Shown in pieces: positions 53,082 to 64,000 of a DNA stretch of 64,000 bases. Made by a program: the position numbers and the translations under genes. A model generated the notes under the pieces. That model was not told the origin of the DNA. It was given only the letters and a program-made list of their open reading frames with translations, and did not search any database. The stretch lies in NCBI RefSeq assembly GCF_050624435.1, contig NC_134537.1, forward strand, positions 123,431,586 to 123,495,585. Reading direction: 5' to 3'. Position 1 is the stretch's first letter, and the number at the start of each line of letters is the position of its first letter. Source of the stretch: Tenrec ecaudatus. Its lineage: Eukaryota; Chordata; Mammalia; Afrosoricida; Tenrecidae.

Positions 53082-54084
53082 TGGTCTTTCCAGATTTGTA
53101 AGGTAGAAATGGGATCATGATAGTTGCAGGGGGTGGGGTGGGGTTGGGGGGAGGAAGCATTTAGGAACTAGAGGAAAGTTGTATGTTTAATCGTTACTAC
53201 ACTGCACCCTGACTGCCTCATCTCCTCCCTGCAACCCTTCTGTAAATGGATGTCTAGTTGCCTACAGATTGTTCTTGGGTCCCCAATATGAACTCCCCCT
53301 CATTCACAATGATTTGAATTTTTGGTTCTTTGATGCCTGATACCTGATACCTGATCCCATTGACACTTCATGATCACACAAGCTGGTGTGCTTCTTCCAG
53401 GTGGGCTTTGTTGCTTCTGAGATAGATGGCTGCTTGCTTACCTTCAAGCCTTTAAGGTCCCAGATGCTATATCTTTTGATAGCTGGGCACCATCAGCTTT
53501 CTTCACCACTTTTGCTTATGCACCCATTTGTCTTCAGCGATCGTACTGGGAAGGTGAGCACACAATGATGTGATTTTTTGTTCTTTGATATCTGATACTT
53601 GATCCCTTCGACACGTCATGATCATGCAGGCTGGTGTGCTTACAAATCCGGTTAGATCAGAGGATGTACATGGGTACAGATAGGAACTGGAAACACAGGG
53701 AGTCCAGGACAGATGATCCCTACAAGACAAGGCTGGGAGTGGCGATACCGGGAGGATAGAGGGAAGGTGGGGTGGAAAGGGGGAACTGATTACAAGGATC
53801 TATATATAATCTCCTTCCTGGGGGATGGACAACAGAAAAGTGGGCAAAGGGAGATGTCGGACAGTGTAAGATATGAAAAAATAATAGCAATTTATAAATT
53901 ATCAAGGGTTCATGTGGGGGGGATGTGGAGGGAAGGGGAAAATGAGGAGCTGATACCAAGGGCTCAAGCAGCAAGCAAAAATTTTGAGAATGATGATGGC
54001 AACAAATGTACAAATGTGCTTGACACAATGGATGTATGTATGGATTGTGATGAGTTGTATGAGCCCCCAATAAAATGATTTGAA
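53082..54084 (+). mobile_element. L1 3' end with 5' inversion (twin-primed)
   Basis: 53082-53642 is L1 3' UTR in reverse orientation, and 53643-54084 is the terminal L1 part in forward orientation ending in an A-rich tail. The TSD AAAAATAGAARTTTC lies at 53067-53081 and 54085-54099. This is the signature of twin priming. Confidence 0.85.
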
Positions 54085-54149
54085 AAAAATAGAAATTTCA
54101 TTAGAAACTTAGAATTACAGGATTCTAGAACTAGAAGGTGACTCTAGAA

Positions 54150-54373
54150 CTGCAGTTCTCAACCTGTAGGTCGTGACCCCTTTGGGGGTCAAATGACCCT
54201 TTCAAAGGGGTCGCCTAATACAGCCTGCATATTAGATACTTACATTATAATTCATAACAAAAGCAGAATTACAGTTAGGAACTAGCAATGAAAATAATTT
54301 GATGGTTGGGGGTCACCCCAACATGAGGAATGGTATTAAAGGGTCACGGCATGAGGAAGGTTGAGGACCACTG
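54150..54373 (-). mobile_element. SPIN-type hAT transposon (224 bp)
   Basis: It runs from CTGCAGTTCTCAACC to GGTTGAGGACCACTG. The 8-bp TSD CTCTAGAA is exact at 54142-54149 and 54374-54381. Confidence 0.9.
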
Positions 54374-54381
54374 CTCTAGAA

Positions 54382-56020
54382 CTTCTCTGGACCAATTTTC
54401 TTTGCCTCTACCTTTTTTCCTGCCCCTAAATGAGAAAACCGAACCCCAGAGTTGAATGAGTAACTTTCCCACAGTTAAAGTCTAATGATGGCAAACTGAA
54501 CTCAGCTGGCATAAAAATCAGCAGCGGAGTACATGTAGTCCATTGGAACCTTTTACAGCATTTTAATGTTTTTATTTTCTATTGAATGTTAACTGTTTAA
54601 ACATAACTGTTTCCTAAATATTCTATGTTGCATGTGTAAAAATCATCTAGCCAGATCATTCCGTTGTGCAGAAGGACACAGCACTTCTTTATAGGGGTGC
54701 CTTTCCCTAAAGAGATTTGAGAAATCCCCTAAAATGTATTTGTTTGTAAAATGCATTCCCTGGGTGGCCCGGTTTTTAAAAATCTGGGCAAGGGGGCATC
54801 CTGTTGGCATGAAGAATAAAAGGATTCTCTAGGCTTGGAGGAGAATCTGATTCCGGAGTCACACAGATCTAACAGGACTGAGGTCTGTAGTCACCACAAA
54901 GGACCACAGAGATATTGCAGCTCAGCCCCTTGCTGTAACACACTGTTCTCTCTTCCTCGGCTGAAAGAGAAGATCCACATAGTCAAACCAGGATCTGCCT
55001 AAGAAGATTTTGTTTCTAGTGCCCAAATGAATCGATTTGTTCAACAGAACTTAGTATGTGCCCTCTTTGTGGGATCCGTGAGCGGTGCCAATGGTTGACA
55101 TGCACCCAGAGGTAGATGTCTTAGAAGGCTTCCCAGTCAACCTCTGAAAACTAGCCATGGGGAACCCTTGTGTATCACAGATCCACTCTGACACACCTGC
55201 GGTTGTCATGATTCGGAATCCTTCAACAGGAATTGCTCATTGGTTAATGCAGGGCCAGTGAATTGTTTAATATGGCCCTTCCAGCCAGTCTCTAACGCCT
55301 ACTAAATCACAGTTTCCTTCTTGGGCTCGGTAAGAAGGTGGAGGTAGATATCGACAGGGCTCACCTGTGAACACGTGTGCACAGGCCTCACTGGAATGCC
55401 ACACTGCTGGGTGTACAACGGCGCCTCCAACAAGCAGCAGAGGCAGTTTCATGGCCAGCGAAAGCCCAAGTAGGTGTGTCCTGGAGATCCCCAGCTTCCT
55501 GTGCGATGAGCTGCTCAGATCCAGGTGACAGCAGAACCAGAGTGGTGGACTTCCCAGCCCACAGGCAAATTTATGGGCAGGAGCCTGGTGTGTGGAGTAG
55601 GGTGGCTTGGGGCACTTAATTGGGGAAGCTGGGTTTGCTGACTCATAGAGGTGGAGCTGAGTATCTTCAGTCTGAGGCTTACTGGAATGGGGGGCCTCTG
55701 GGCTCTTAATTCAGGGAGCTGGGTTTGCTGACCCAGAGCACTTGAGCTGAATGCTTTCAGGTTGAAGTTCACAGCTGAGCGGCATGCCCTTTGTTAACAG
55801 ACCTGAAAGAACTTTGTAACATGTCCTCACAAGCAACTGTATCCTGAGCAAATCTCTCCAATTGCAACCTGCTAACTTCTTTAGTAAACCCTTTAATGAT
55901 GAACATTGTCCATGAGTTCTGGGGTGACATTGCAGTGAATTATAGAATCAAAGAGGTGGAGAATATTGGTTGAACCAGAACACCACAGCTAATGTACCCT
56001 GTGATTATTTAGAGGCATAT
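54382..56020. other. Intergenic DNA, mostly unassigned
   Basis: It contains an approximate 90-base direct repeat (from 55615 and 55705). It may include an old LTR at 55260-55800. No gene is seen. Confidence 0.45.
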
Positions 56021-56024
56021 AAAA

Positions 56025-56222
56025 AACCAAGCTCACTGCCATAGAGTCGATTCAGACCCACAGCAACCTAACAGGTCAGGAGAGCACAGCCCCTGTGAAT
56101 TCCATGGATGTCACTTTTTACAGCAGTAGAAAGTATCGTCTTTCTCCCTCAGAGAGGCCGGTGGTTCTCACCACCAACCTTGCAGTGAGTAGCCCAACTC
56201 ATAACCACGAGGTCACCAGGGT
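56025..56222 (-). repeat. AfroSINE
   Basis: The reversed tail is 'atagagtcgattcagacccac'. The reversed head is 'cataaccacgaggtcaccagg'. Confidence 0.8.
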
Positions 56223-56313
56223 GTATTTCTGGAGGCAGTAGCGGTGGGGATCGATGATGCTCTTGAGAGCTAAGGGTCAGGGTTATTATGGACTACCTAG
56301 TCAAATCCTTTTT

Positions 56314-56930
56314 TTTAAAAAAAACATTTTATTAGGGGCTCATACAACTCTTATCACAATCCATACATACATCAATTGTGTAAAGCACATCTGTACATTC
56401 ATTGCCCTTATCATTCTCAAAGCATTTGCTCTCCACTTAAGCCCTTTGCATCAGGTTCTCTTTTTCCCCCTCCCTCCCCGCTCCCCCCTCCCTCATGAGC
56501 CCTTGATAATTTATAAATCATTATTTTGTCATATCCTGCCCTGTCTGATGTCTCCCTTCACCCCCTTTTCTGTTGTCCGCCCACCAGAGAGGAGGTCACA
56601 TGTAGATCCTTGTAATCGGTTCCCTCTTTCCAACCCACTCTCCCTCTACCCTCCCAGTATCACCACTCACACTCTGGTCCTGAAGGTATCATGCACCCTG
56701 GATTCCCTGTGCCTCCAGCTCCCATCTGCACCAGTGTACATCCTCTGCTCTATCCAAACTTGCAAGCTAGAATTCGGATCATGATAGTTGGGGGGTGGGG
56801 GGAGGAAGCATTTAGGAACTGGAGGAAAGCTGTATTCTTTATCTGTGCTACATCGCACCCTGACTGACTCATATCCTCCCCTAGACCCCTCTACAAGGGG
56901 ATCTCCAGTGGCTGATAAATGGACTTTATA
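56314..56930 (-). mobile_element. 5'-truncated L1 (3' UTR)
   Basis: It runs from the T/A run and 'cattttattaggggctcatac' to 'ggggatctccagtggctgat'. It includes a G-rich polypurine run at 56789-56807. No convincing TSD was found. Confidence 0.85.
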
Positions 56931-56934
56931 GAAG

Positions 56935-58055
56935 AGAAACTGACACTTGGAGCTACAGGGTCACTCTGACAGCCGGCAACCACCCTAGCACGTGAGTGGT
57001 GGGGGCTAACTTGTAGGCCAGGGCTCTGGGCTGTGCTCTAACTAGCAGCTTGTCAGTCAAGGGCCAAGACTCTCGGTTTGAAAGAGAAGATAGAGATTCT
57101 CTCTCAACATGCTTTATTAATATTTTATTCTTTTTTCTACTTGACTTGCCAAAGTGATTTTCAGCCTTGTCACATTTGAACATTAGGCTTTGAATAATGG
57201 GGAGAAAACTGCAGATTTGTAGCCTCCTGTGATTTACAGTCGCTTGACAGTGTCCCTGCACTCAAGGACTATTATTCTTCCCTCCATTAGACAGAACCAG
57301 GAAAAGAAAAGCCAAAGCCCAACGGAGATAGCCCTGTGAGATATAATGTGTATCCCATGGAGGATGTTAAAGAAAGACAAACCCTGCTTACAGAGGGATG
57401 AGTCGCGGGATGCTGTTGTTTATGGCTGGCAGATGTGAGTTCTTTTTGAAGTGAGAGGTTGCAGCACATGTTGACAGTCCTGGCATAAATGCAACAAGTT
57501 ATGTCCGAGGGTTTGAGGGAGATTCCCAAGTGTTTTACTGTGACTCACCCGTGGAATACCTTAGAAATTGTGAGAATAAAGTCAGTAATTTCTATTAAAT
57601 GATAGGCTTGTTTCATGCTCTATGGCTTTGTAAATTTGTATTACTGATTTCAAACTTAGTGGATATAAGTACAAATAAATGATCACAAGCCTCTGATGTG
57701 TAGGGGGGGGGATAAAGAAAACCCACTCCTAAATGGGATTATAACCACAGTGAGGATTTACAATATATTTTCAGGGGATGCAATTTATTTTATCTTATTG
57801 AGTTAAAAATATCTGATTTTTTCCATTGTTTAATTTTAGTTTTATTGGCATATAATTCACATAGCATACAATCCAATAGTTCAGCACATCACAGAGCAGT
57901 TAAGTAACTTGACCTACCAGCTCATAAGTGGTAGGCCAGACTCAACTCAAAGCAATCGACTTCAGAACCCATTGTGTAACAAAAGATAACATGGCCTCTT
58001 TGAGGCTATAAATCTTTTTTTTTTACTCAACAAGTATTTTTTAAATATCTTCCTC
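56935..58055. other. Intergenic DNA, mostly unassigned
   Basis: A G run lies at 57703-57711. 'ttattggcatataattcacatagcata' near 57842 resembles an old L1 3' region. Nothing else is seen. Confidence 0.45.
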
Positions 58056-58057
58056 CC

Positions 58058-58222
58058 AAGGAACCTTGGTGACACCATGGCTGCTAACTGCAGCAGTTCA
58101 CACTCATCAGCGGCTCCCCAGTAGAAAGGTACAGGCTGTCTGCCCCATAGCCACATGGGCAGCTCTACTCTGTCCCAGAGGCTGCTGTGAGTTGGAATAG
58201 ACTTGACAGGAGTGGGGCTTTT
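58058..58222 (+). repeat. AfroSINE
   Basis: The head is 'ggaaccttggtgacaccatgg' and the tail 'ctgctgtgagttggaatagac'. Confidence 0.75.
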
Positions 58223-58224
58223 GT

Positions 58225-58885
58225 TTTGTTCTATTTTTACTACATTCCAGCAGTGATTTGTAGAATGAAGGAAGATAGAGAACTATAAGACTGAAGCTAC
58301 CCACCCTCCCATGCCTCCAGAGTATCCAAGGGGGTCTCCCTCTAGGAACGGTGAATTTGTTTCAGCCAAATGGTCGCTGACCCTGGGGTGCATCTCCAAG
58401 GAATCTTATGTTGACCCTCCTGCTCCTCTTGGCTTAGTTCCCCACTCCATCTGTTCAGTATGTTCAGAGCTCGTCATCTTTGGATCCAGTGACTTCCCAG
58501 TGATGGCGAGGGCGGGCCACACGGCCGAATCCCCAGCGTCTGCCTTACACTCCCTGGCAATGCCAGAGGAGCTTCTGCAAGAACTGCCAGTGGGACCCAT
58601 GAGCAGGGCATTATATTGTGCAGCTCTGCCTTTCTGGGACCTTCAGGGACAGATCACAGTCTCAGCCCCGGCCTGGCCGGGCCCTGTGTCTCTTCCCACA
58701 AAACTCACCCTCCCTCAAGGGAGGAATCAAATGTCCGCATGCACTCACCCTTGGCCCTCCTCCCTCTCTTGGCTAGCTCTTGCTCAACAACTTGGCAGCC
58801 TGACTTGCACAAGTGGAAGAGTAACCAACTTCAAGGCTCTCTCAGAGACCTGCTTGGATACTTGGTATTTTTGTTTTGTTTTTAA
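58225..58885. other. Unassigned intergenic DNA
   Basis: A 202-aa plus-strand open frame (58311-58919) runs into the next SINE and has no recognised product. I do not call a gene. Confidence 0.45.
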
Positions 58886-58887
58886 CC

Positions 58888-59080
58888 TGGGAGTCCTGGT
58901 GTTAGGGGTGATGCAGTGAGCTGCTAACCACAAAGTCAGCAGTTCGAAAGCACTAGCCACTCTTCAGGAGAAAGATGAGGCTTTCTACTCCCATAAGGAG
59001 TTACAGTCTCAGAAACCCATGGGAGTAGTTCTGCTCTGTTTCATAGGGTCAGTATGAATCAGATGGCAGTGAGTTTTTGA
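58888..59080 (+). repeat. AfroSINE
   Basis: The head is 'gggagtcctggtgttagggg', the B-box-like part 'cagcagttcgaaagcac', and the tail 'catagggtcagtatgaatcag'. Confidence 0.85.
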
Positions 59081-59109
59081 CTTTAGGGTCCTAGGGAAGT
59101 CAGGTTACC

Positions 59110-59224
59110 AGTAGTCCCCCAGGGCAGAGGACCATGGGAAAGCCACATCTCCATTGGAGTGGCTGGTGGGCTCCAACTGCTGACCCTGTATTGAGCCCAA
59201 CACTGAACTATTTGGGCTCCTTGG
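59110..59224 (-). repeat. AfroSINE 5' part
   Basis: The reversed middle is 'gtggctggtgggctccaactg'. The head end is 'actgaactatttgggctcc'. Confidence 0.65.
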
Positions 59225-59549
59225 ACACCACACTAGGCGGTTACAATTAGACTTCCTGCCTCTTGTTAGTGACTGTCCAACTCACTACTTGGACGCAGGC
59301 GCCCCTCTGTGGGTCTTATTGACTCAAGGAGAGTTTCTGGCACTTCTTTCACCGCTAAGTCAACTCTGCCTGCTAGACAGGGTTTTCAAATGGCTTGATT
59401 CCTTGACTAGTCTACTATGGTTTTTATAAATATTTCTGTTAGAAAGAGTTTCATTATTAGATATGTATATTTTATTTACATGGTTTTCATGCTGTGTTAA
59501 TTTATTTTTACTAACTTCTTATTTTTTAATTAAATAAGTAATACACATA

Positions 59550-59765
59550 CACGGTGGTGGTTATTAGGTGACACCATGTCAGTCCTGACTCGTAGCAACC
59601 AGATGTACAATGGAACAAAACGCTGCCCAGTTCAGTGACATCCCCCCTGTTCTGATGTTTGAGTCCACTGTGGCAACTTCTGTGTCTGTCCTTCTTATGG
59701 ATGCCCTCCCTCTTTTTTTCTGCCCTCAGTTTTACCAAGCATGACGTCCGTTTCTAGGTAAGATA
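59550..59765 (-). mobile_element. BovB (RTE) 3' end
   Basis: Reversed RTE tail 'tcagtcctgactcgtagcaacc', then 'caatggaacaaaacgctgcccag' and 'accaagcatgacgtcc'. Confidence 0.75.
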
Positions 59766-61570
59766 TTTAAATCGCAAAAGGTGTACAAAGGAGAATACGC
59801 CTCCTACCCCCTCCTACCCCCTTCCAATGCCTACTCCCCTAAATCTCCACTCCAGGACCACCTGCTATCACGTTCCTGGGTCTCTCTGTTTTTTAAATGG
59901 AAACCCTCTGGGTAGCATGGTCATACATTTAGCTTATTTTACAGCTTGAATGTGCAGACAAAATATATTTTCTTTGATTATATCAGTCTGGCCTTTCTAC
60001 CTCCATCCTCAGCCTGCCTTTCTCTTCACAACATCCACAGGCTAGTGGTAAACAGTTACCATGGGACCCAATCTCACTTAAACCATTTCCTGGTGGTTTA
60101 AGCTGCCTTCTTAGGGGGTATTCCATCTGTCTTGGATGCAAAAGGCCCATCTTCCAGAGAGCCTGTCCTCCTCTGCTCCTTTCAATAGGAGGGAGGGCAG
60201 GGGTGTACTTACGTGACCTTTACCCAGTGTTCTCTGGTCACTTGGTGTCTGTCTGTTCTCAGCAGGCTCCCCTGCCCCCTGAGTCAAGCACATTATTCTT
60301 AGTGGCTGAAAGTACATGCGGAGGGCCAGGGATCTTTGTTTGGGTTGTGTTCCTGGTGGGTGTCCCTGTTTGATTTGACCTCAGCTCAGCTCCTGATGGT
60401 CTTGCTGCCCTCTGGGTCTGTCAGGCAATCTGTCTGTAGTCCTCCCCTCCACAGCAGCTGCTCTGGCTAGTGTCCCAGCCAGGTTCTCAGTTACTCCCGA
60501 GTCTTGTCAGCACATGTGAGCCAAGGCCAGTTCAGGAAAATGCAGCCTTGGATCCTTCTGCTGCCTGACTACAATGCTCAACTAAGTTTATCCTGATGCG
60601 GCTGTGCCCCAGATTGCCATGGGACATTCCATGTGGTGCCCCAGTCCCAGAGATCCAGACAGGGCAGTTAAGCAAGGGGTCTAACCCCCCCCCCTGCCCT
60701 CACTGTAGCCTTCGCTTATCTAACTCCCCTCATCCCTGGCCTTTTCCCGCCCCCCACCCCCCATATAGTTAAATGACAGAACAAACGATGGTCCGACTGG
60801 CACGAGAGACTTGCTATCTTTTTACTCTAAGACAGAGCTGGTGGGCACGGACCCGCTGAGCTTCCCTGTTGCTATGCTTGCAGGGCAGATAAAGGAGCTT
60901 CATTGATTTTTTTCCCACCCTCACTCAAATTCTATTGTCCCATTTGTAAGTGATTAGTATCTTAATCGTTAGGCAGCTTTTCTGGAATGTATGTCGGAAT
61001 GGTTTGGGCTGGAAATGGGATCATATCTGGCTAAAGGTGGCTTCAACAATGACTCCATTTAAGCCCTCCGAGACAAGAAGGGTGGCAGTGGGAGCTCAGG
61101 TTGATTTGCCGCGGTGCTCACACCCTTTCCACGCTCGGCACCCTGACTTCCTCTCCCAGGCTCATGACCTCGCTTCACCAGGCTGCCTCATCCGGAAGCA
61201 GGAGGAGGGCAAGTGGCATGCAGAGTGGCCGGGCATCTCTCCACGTCTCCTTTCCATCAGGGTGCAGAATCTTTCCCGGGGCTCTCTCAGCAGGTCTGGA
61301 TTTCAGAATATCTACTTTTCTCTGCTCCCCATTTTCCAGACGTGTCACACGGCTACTCGTAGAGGAGAGGACGTCTTGAATAGAGGGTCGGGGGTTCCCA
61401 CAGTCCTACTGTGGGAAGTGAGTCCGCCTGCGACCATGGATGAAGACGGACAGAGGATAGGAATCCTCCTCTTTCCCCCAGCCAGAATGTATGTGATCTA
61501 GGCTAGTGCTCCTGGAGGCACAAGAGAACCCACTCACAATGTTTGAAACGCGATCCCCTTTCTCTAATGA
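59766..61570. other. Intergenic DNA without recognised features
   Basis: GC content is somewhat higher than average. A C run lies at 60686-60694. A 183-aa plus-strand open frame (60950-61501) has no recognised product. Confidence 0.5.
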
Positions 61571-61572
61571 CA

Positions 61573-61765
61573 GCAGGAGCGCCGGTGGCATTGGCTACTC
61601 ACTGCAAGGTCAGCGATTTGAACCCCCCAGCTCTCATGGAGACCGATGGGTTAGCTGCCCCTGTAAAGGGCTGCCAGCTCCGAAACCGCAGGGGCAGTCC
61701 ACTCTGTTCCATAGACAGGGCGGGAATGAGTCAGCTTTCACTTGGTGGCAGTGACTTTTATATAA
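61573..61765 (+). repeat. AfroSINE
   Basis: The head is 'ggagcgccggtggcattggc', with 'aggtcagcgatttgaacccc' and the tail 'gggcgggaatgagtcagc'. Confidence 0.8.
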
Positions 61766-61854
61766 GGACACACACGGCATGTGCTAATACCGTCGCTGCA
61801 CTTGCCCTTTCCATTTAGCAATGTCAACTTTATCTAACTCTAAATTCTACTTTG

Positions 61855-61903
61855 CAGATCACAGCCCAATGTGTAACCCCGATGCCACCAGGACTCCCCT
61901 GAA
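61855..61903 (-). repeat. AfroSINE head fragment
   Basis: Reversed head 'cccgatgccaccaggactcc' preceded by 'agcccaatgtgtaa'. Confidence 0.6.
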
Positions 61904-62433
61904 TTCTGCTCTCATCGGGTACCGACTGCACCGTAGTTTCATTCTGCACTTTCTAAGTGTCTAATAAGCAGTACGATACCTTTAAGCAATGTACCTTTAG
62001 GTTTTACTATCTGGTAGTTATCTTTATTACCACTACTCTCTGGTCGGCGTCTTAAAGTTGTCCTTGTGTCAGATTTATTTCTGTCATGTTAGACCCCGTT
62101 TAGGGCTTAGCTATTCTGAGCAGAGTGTTAACTCTCATGTTACACACCTATGTACACATATCTAGAATTAGGCACTTGACACATGGACAAAATTCCTATT
62201 CTAATATTAAATGGATGCTAAGTGGCATCTAACACGTGGCCTCAGTTTGGGGGAGGCAATACAGAATAGTGGGGACTGTGGCAAATTCAGGATGGTGATG
62301 AACATGCTTCTTCTAAAATAGTGTTTTCTAATTAAAGGCAGTAATACTGTCCACTTGTGGGGTGCTGGCATGATCCAGAGGGGGCGCTGCAGAAGCAGAG
62401 ACCTACACTTTATCCTGGATCATGGGCTATAGC
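61904..62433. other. Unassigned intergenic DNA
   Basis: Nothing recognised. Confidence 0.45.
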
Positions 62434-62445
62434 ACAAGTCTTTTC

Positions 62446-62536
62446 TTTCCTTTTTCTTTTTTAATCACTTTATTAAGGGCTCATATAACTCTTATCACAG
62501 TCCATACATGCATCAGTTGTGTAAAGCATTTGTGGT
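62446..62536 (-). mobile_element. Very short (91 bp) L1 3' end
   Basis: Reversed L1 terminus 'aatcactttattaagggctc'. The TSD ACAAGTCTTTTC is exact at 62434-62445 and 62537-62548. Confidence 0.85.
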
Positions 62537-62630
62537 ACAAGTCTTTTCATCATCACGGGGATGCAGAGTCATTTTTTGTTTTGAAAAGGGGGTGGCAGGC
62601 CAAATACGTCTAGGAATCCATGCTCTAAAG

Positions 62631-62817
62631 CAGTGGTTCTCAACCTTCCTAATGCTGCAGCCCTTTCATACAGTTCCTCATGTGGTGACCTCCAACCATC
62701 AAATGATTTCCGTTGCTACTTCATAACTAATTTTCCTACTGTTATGTATCAGGTACCCCCTGTGAAAGGGTTGTTTGACCCTCAAAAGGGTGTCAACCCA
62801 CAGGTTGAGAACCGCTG
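62631..62817 (+). mobile_element. SPIN-type hAT transposon (187 bp)
   Basis: It runs from CAGTGGTTCTCAACC to GGTTGAGAACCGCTG. The 8-bp TSD is CTCTAAAG and CTCTACAG (one mismatch), at 62623-62630 and 62818-62825. Confidence 0.9.
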
Positions 62818-62825
62818 CTCTACAG

Positions 62826-63413
62826 GGAGTCCTGCCTAATGCCATTGAGGGTTATAGGTATTGACATATCCTCTGATTTTCACAGATGAACTAGAAATCT
62901 AGACCTTATGTGACATTTCCTTATTTAAAATGTTGCCATCAAGGCAATAAAATGGTCCACATCTTAGAAAAGAGGTTCTTGCTTTTATTACGAATTTCAA
63001 CCAATGGAAACATTCCTCTAGGCAAAGCAAGGAAGCCTGAAGGGCAGCCCTTTGAATGAGTGGAAAAGAACAAAAAAGGTGAGACTAGATGTCTGACTTT
63101 GTACCTTCTTCTTAATCTGAGATATGAAATCATAATTTTATTATTTCTAACAAGGTTGTGTTTTTAAAATGTATAACAAAGAACTTTAAATCAAGAGTAA
63201 TTTGATATCATAAAGGCATCCAGCTCAATGCACTTCAAGTCCATGCACCCCACGCAAGCCAGAGCCTCTTTCCACTCACATAGCTGTTGGCCGGCCGGTG
63301 CAAAAAGGAAACAGAGAGGTCAGAGGCCCATGGGTGCAGTCTCATGAATCCAAGGTTGGAGGGCACATGGCAGGGTGTTGACAGTTCTCAGGGTTTCGGG
63401 GCAGGGGTAAGGG
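62826..63413. other. Unassigned intergenic DNA
   Basis: Nothing recognised. Confidence 0.45.
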
Positions 63414-63938
63414 TGTTAGTCTGGGTAGACTAGAGAAACAAATTTGTAGACACTCGTGTGTATAAGAAAGAGGTTTATATTACAGGAGCAAGTGAATATT
63501 GAGAAAACTTTCCAGGCCAGTCCAGATCAAGTCCATACCAATCTATAAAGTCCTCTTCAGACTCACGAAATACATGCAATATGCCAAATGCAGGAAGATC
63601 ACAGGCCAGTGGGTGCAAAGTCCTGTGGATTCAGTGGTGGTAGAAGCATCTCAGCATTGGCGGGGATGGGGTGGGGGTGTTCCAAGTGGCTTCTCCAGCT
63701 CTAGAGGTCTGGTTGCATCAGCATAGCCCCATGTGCCTTGTCAGTAGAGCTTCTCTCAGCAAGTGAACAGAGAGTGAGAATCTTCTGCCTCCAAGGAGGA
63801 AATCCAGGAGTTCCCAGAATCCTCAGGAGAAGGCCATGCCCACACAGAGGCCTCTGGCTATACCCTGATTGACAGACGAGATTCCACCCCTTCACTCAGA
63901 ATCCCTTCAAATTGACAACAGATTATCTAACTACCACA
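63414..63938 (+). mobile_element. Solo LTR (copy 4 of the ERVL-like family)
   Basis: It starts TGTTAGTCTGGGTAGAC and ends CTACCACA. The interior matches the other copies ('agtccagatcaagtccatac', 'catctcagcattggcgg', 'ccaaggaggaaatccagg'). The TSD is not clear. Confidence 0.65.
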
Positions 63939-64000
63939 GGGCCCCACAGGGGGTCGAGGTAGGCAGAGTCCCAACCAACAGGAAGGCCAAGGAGTGGAGA

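Noticed and set aside
58311-58919. 202-aa plus-strand open frame
   Set aside because: It runs into an AfroSINE, has no recognised motif and no exon signals.
58888-58960. Possible tRNA gene
   Set aside because: The tRNA-like head belongs to an AfroSINE, followed by the SINE body and RTE-type tail. No complete cloverleaf was seen.
60950-61501. 183-aa plus-strand open frame
   Set aside because: No recognised product. A chance frame in moderately GC-rich DNA is more likely.
33240-64000. HELT or another 4q35.1 neighbour gene
   Set aside because: No exon-like text was recognised. In human, HELT lies far from SLC25A4, so its absence within 35 kb is expected.

Overview
This is nuclear DNA of a placental mammal, and its repeats point to an afrotherian, most likely a tenrec (Echinops-like). 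The reasons are introns with GT/AG borders, a CpG-island promoter, many tRNA-derived SINEs of the AfroSINE type, abundant BovB/RTE LINEs, and four short hAT elements that match the SPIN family. SPIN has been reported from tenrec among the afrotherians. There are no prokaryotic features.

Only two protein-coding genes are supported, and they lie tail to tail. At the left end, on the plus strand, are the last two coding exons of CFAP97 (1299-1449 and 4517-4644), followed by a long AT-rich, repeat-free stretch that is probably its 3' UTR. On the minus strand, 24948-28933, is a complete four-exon SLC25A4 (ANT1, the mitochondrial ADP/ATP carrier; 298 codons). It has a CpG island, TATA and CCAAT boxes, a TCTCGCGAGA palindrome and a poly(A) signal. 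The gene order CFAP97-SLC25A4 in convergent orientation is the one known around human 4q35.1.

The rest is intergenic DNA filled with nested mobile elements. At 9.6-12.1 kb an ancient L1 is split by a BovB, which is itself split by a young L1 3' end. At 12.4-21.6 kb an old ERVL-type pol relic is split by a 7 kb L1. That L1 has lost its reverse-transcriptase core and ends in three tandem 3' ends. At 30.2-33.2 kb a BovB carries two L1 insertions and a solo LTR. At 33.6, 36.5, 54.2 and 62.6 kb lie the SPIN copies, one of them inside a SINE. At 43.9-48.2 kb lies a minus-strand L1-family element that has 5' UTR, ORF1 and a 2.4 kb 3' UTR but lacks ORF2 almost exactly (a half-L1 or HAL1-like form). 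A twin-primed L1 (53.1-54.1 kb), a mariner relic (50.7-51.6 kb), four LTR copies of one family and about 27 SINEs make up most of what remains.

All calls come from reading the sequence and from memory of family consensus features. No database search was run. Repeat borders are accurate to about 10-20 bases unless a target-site duplication (TSD) is given.
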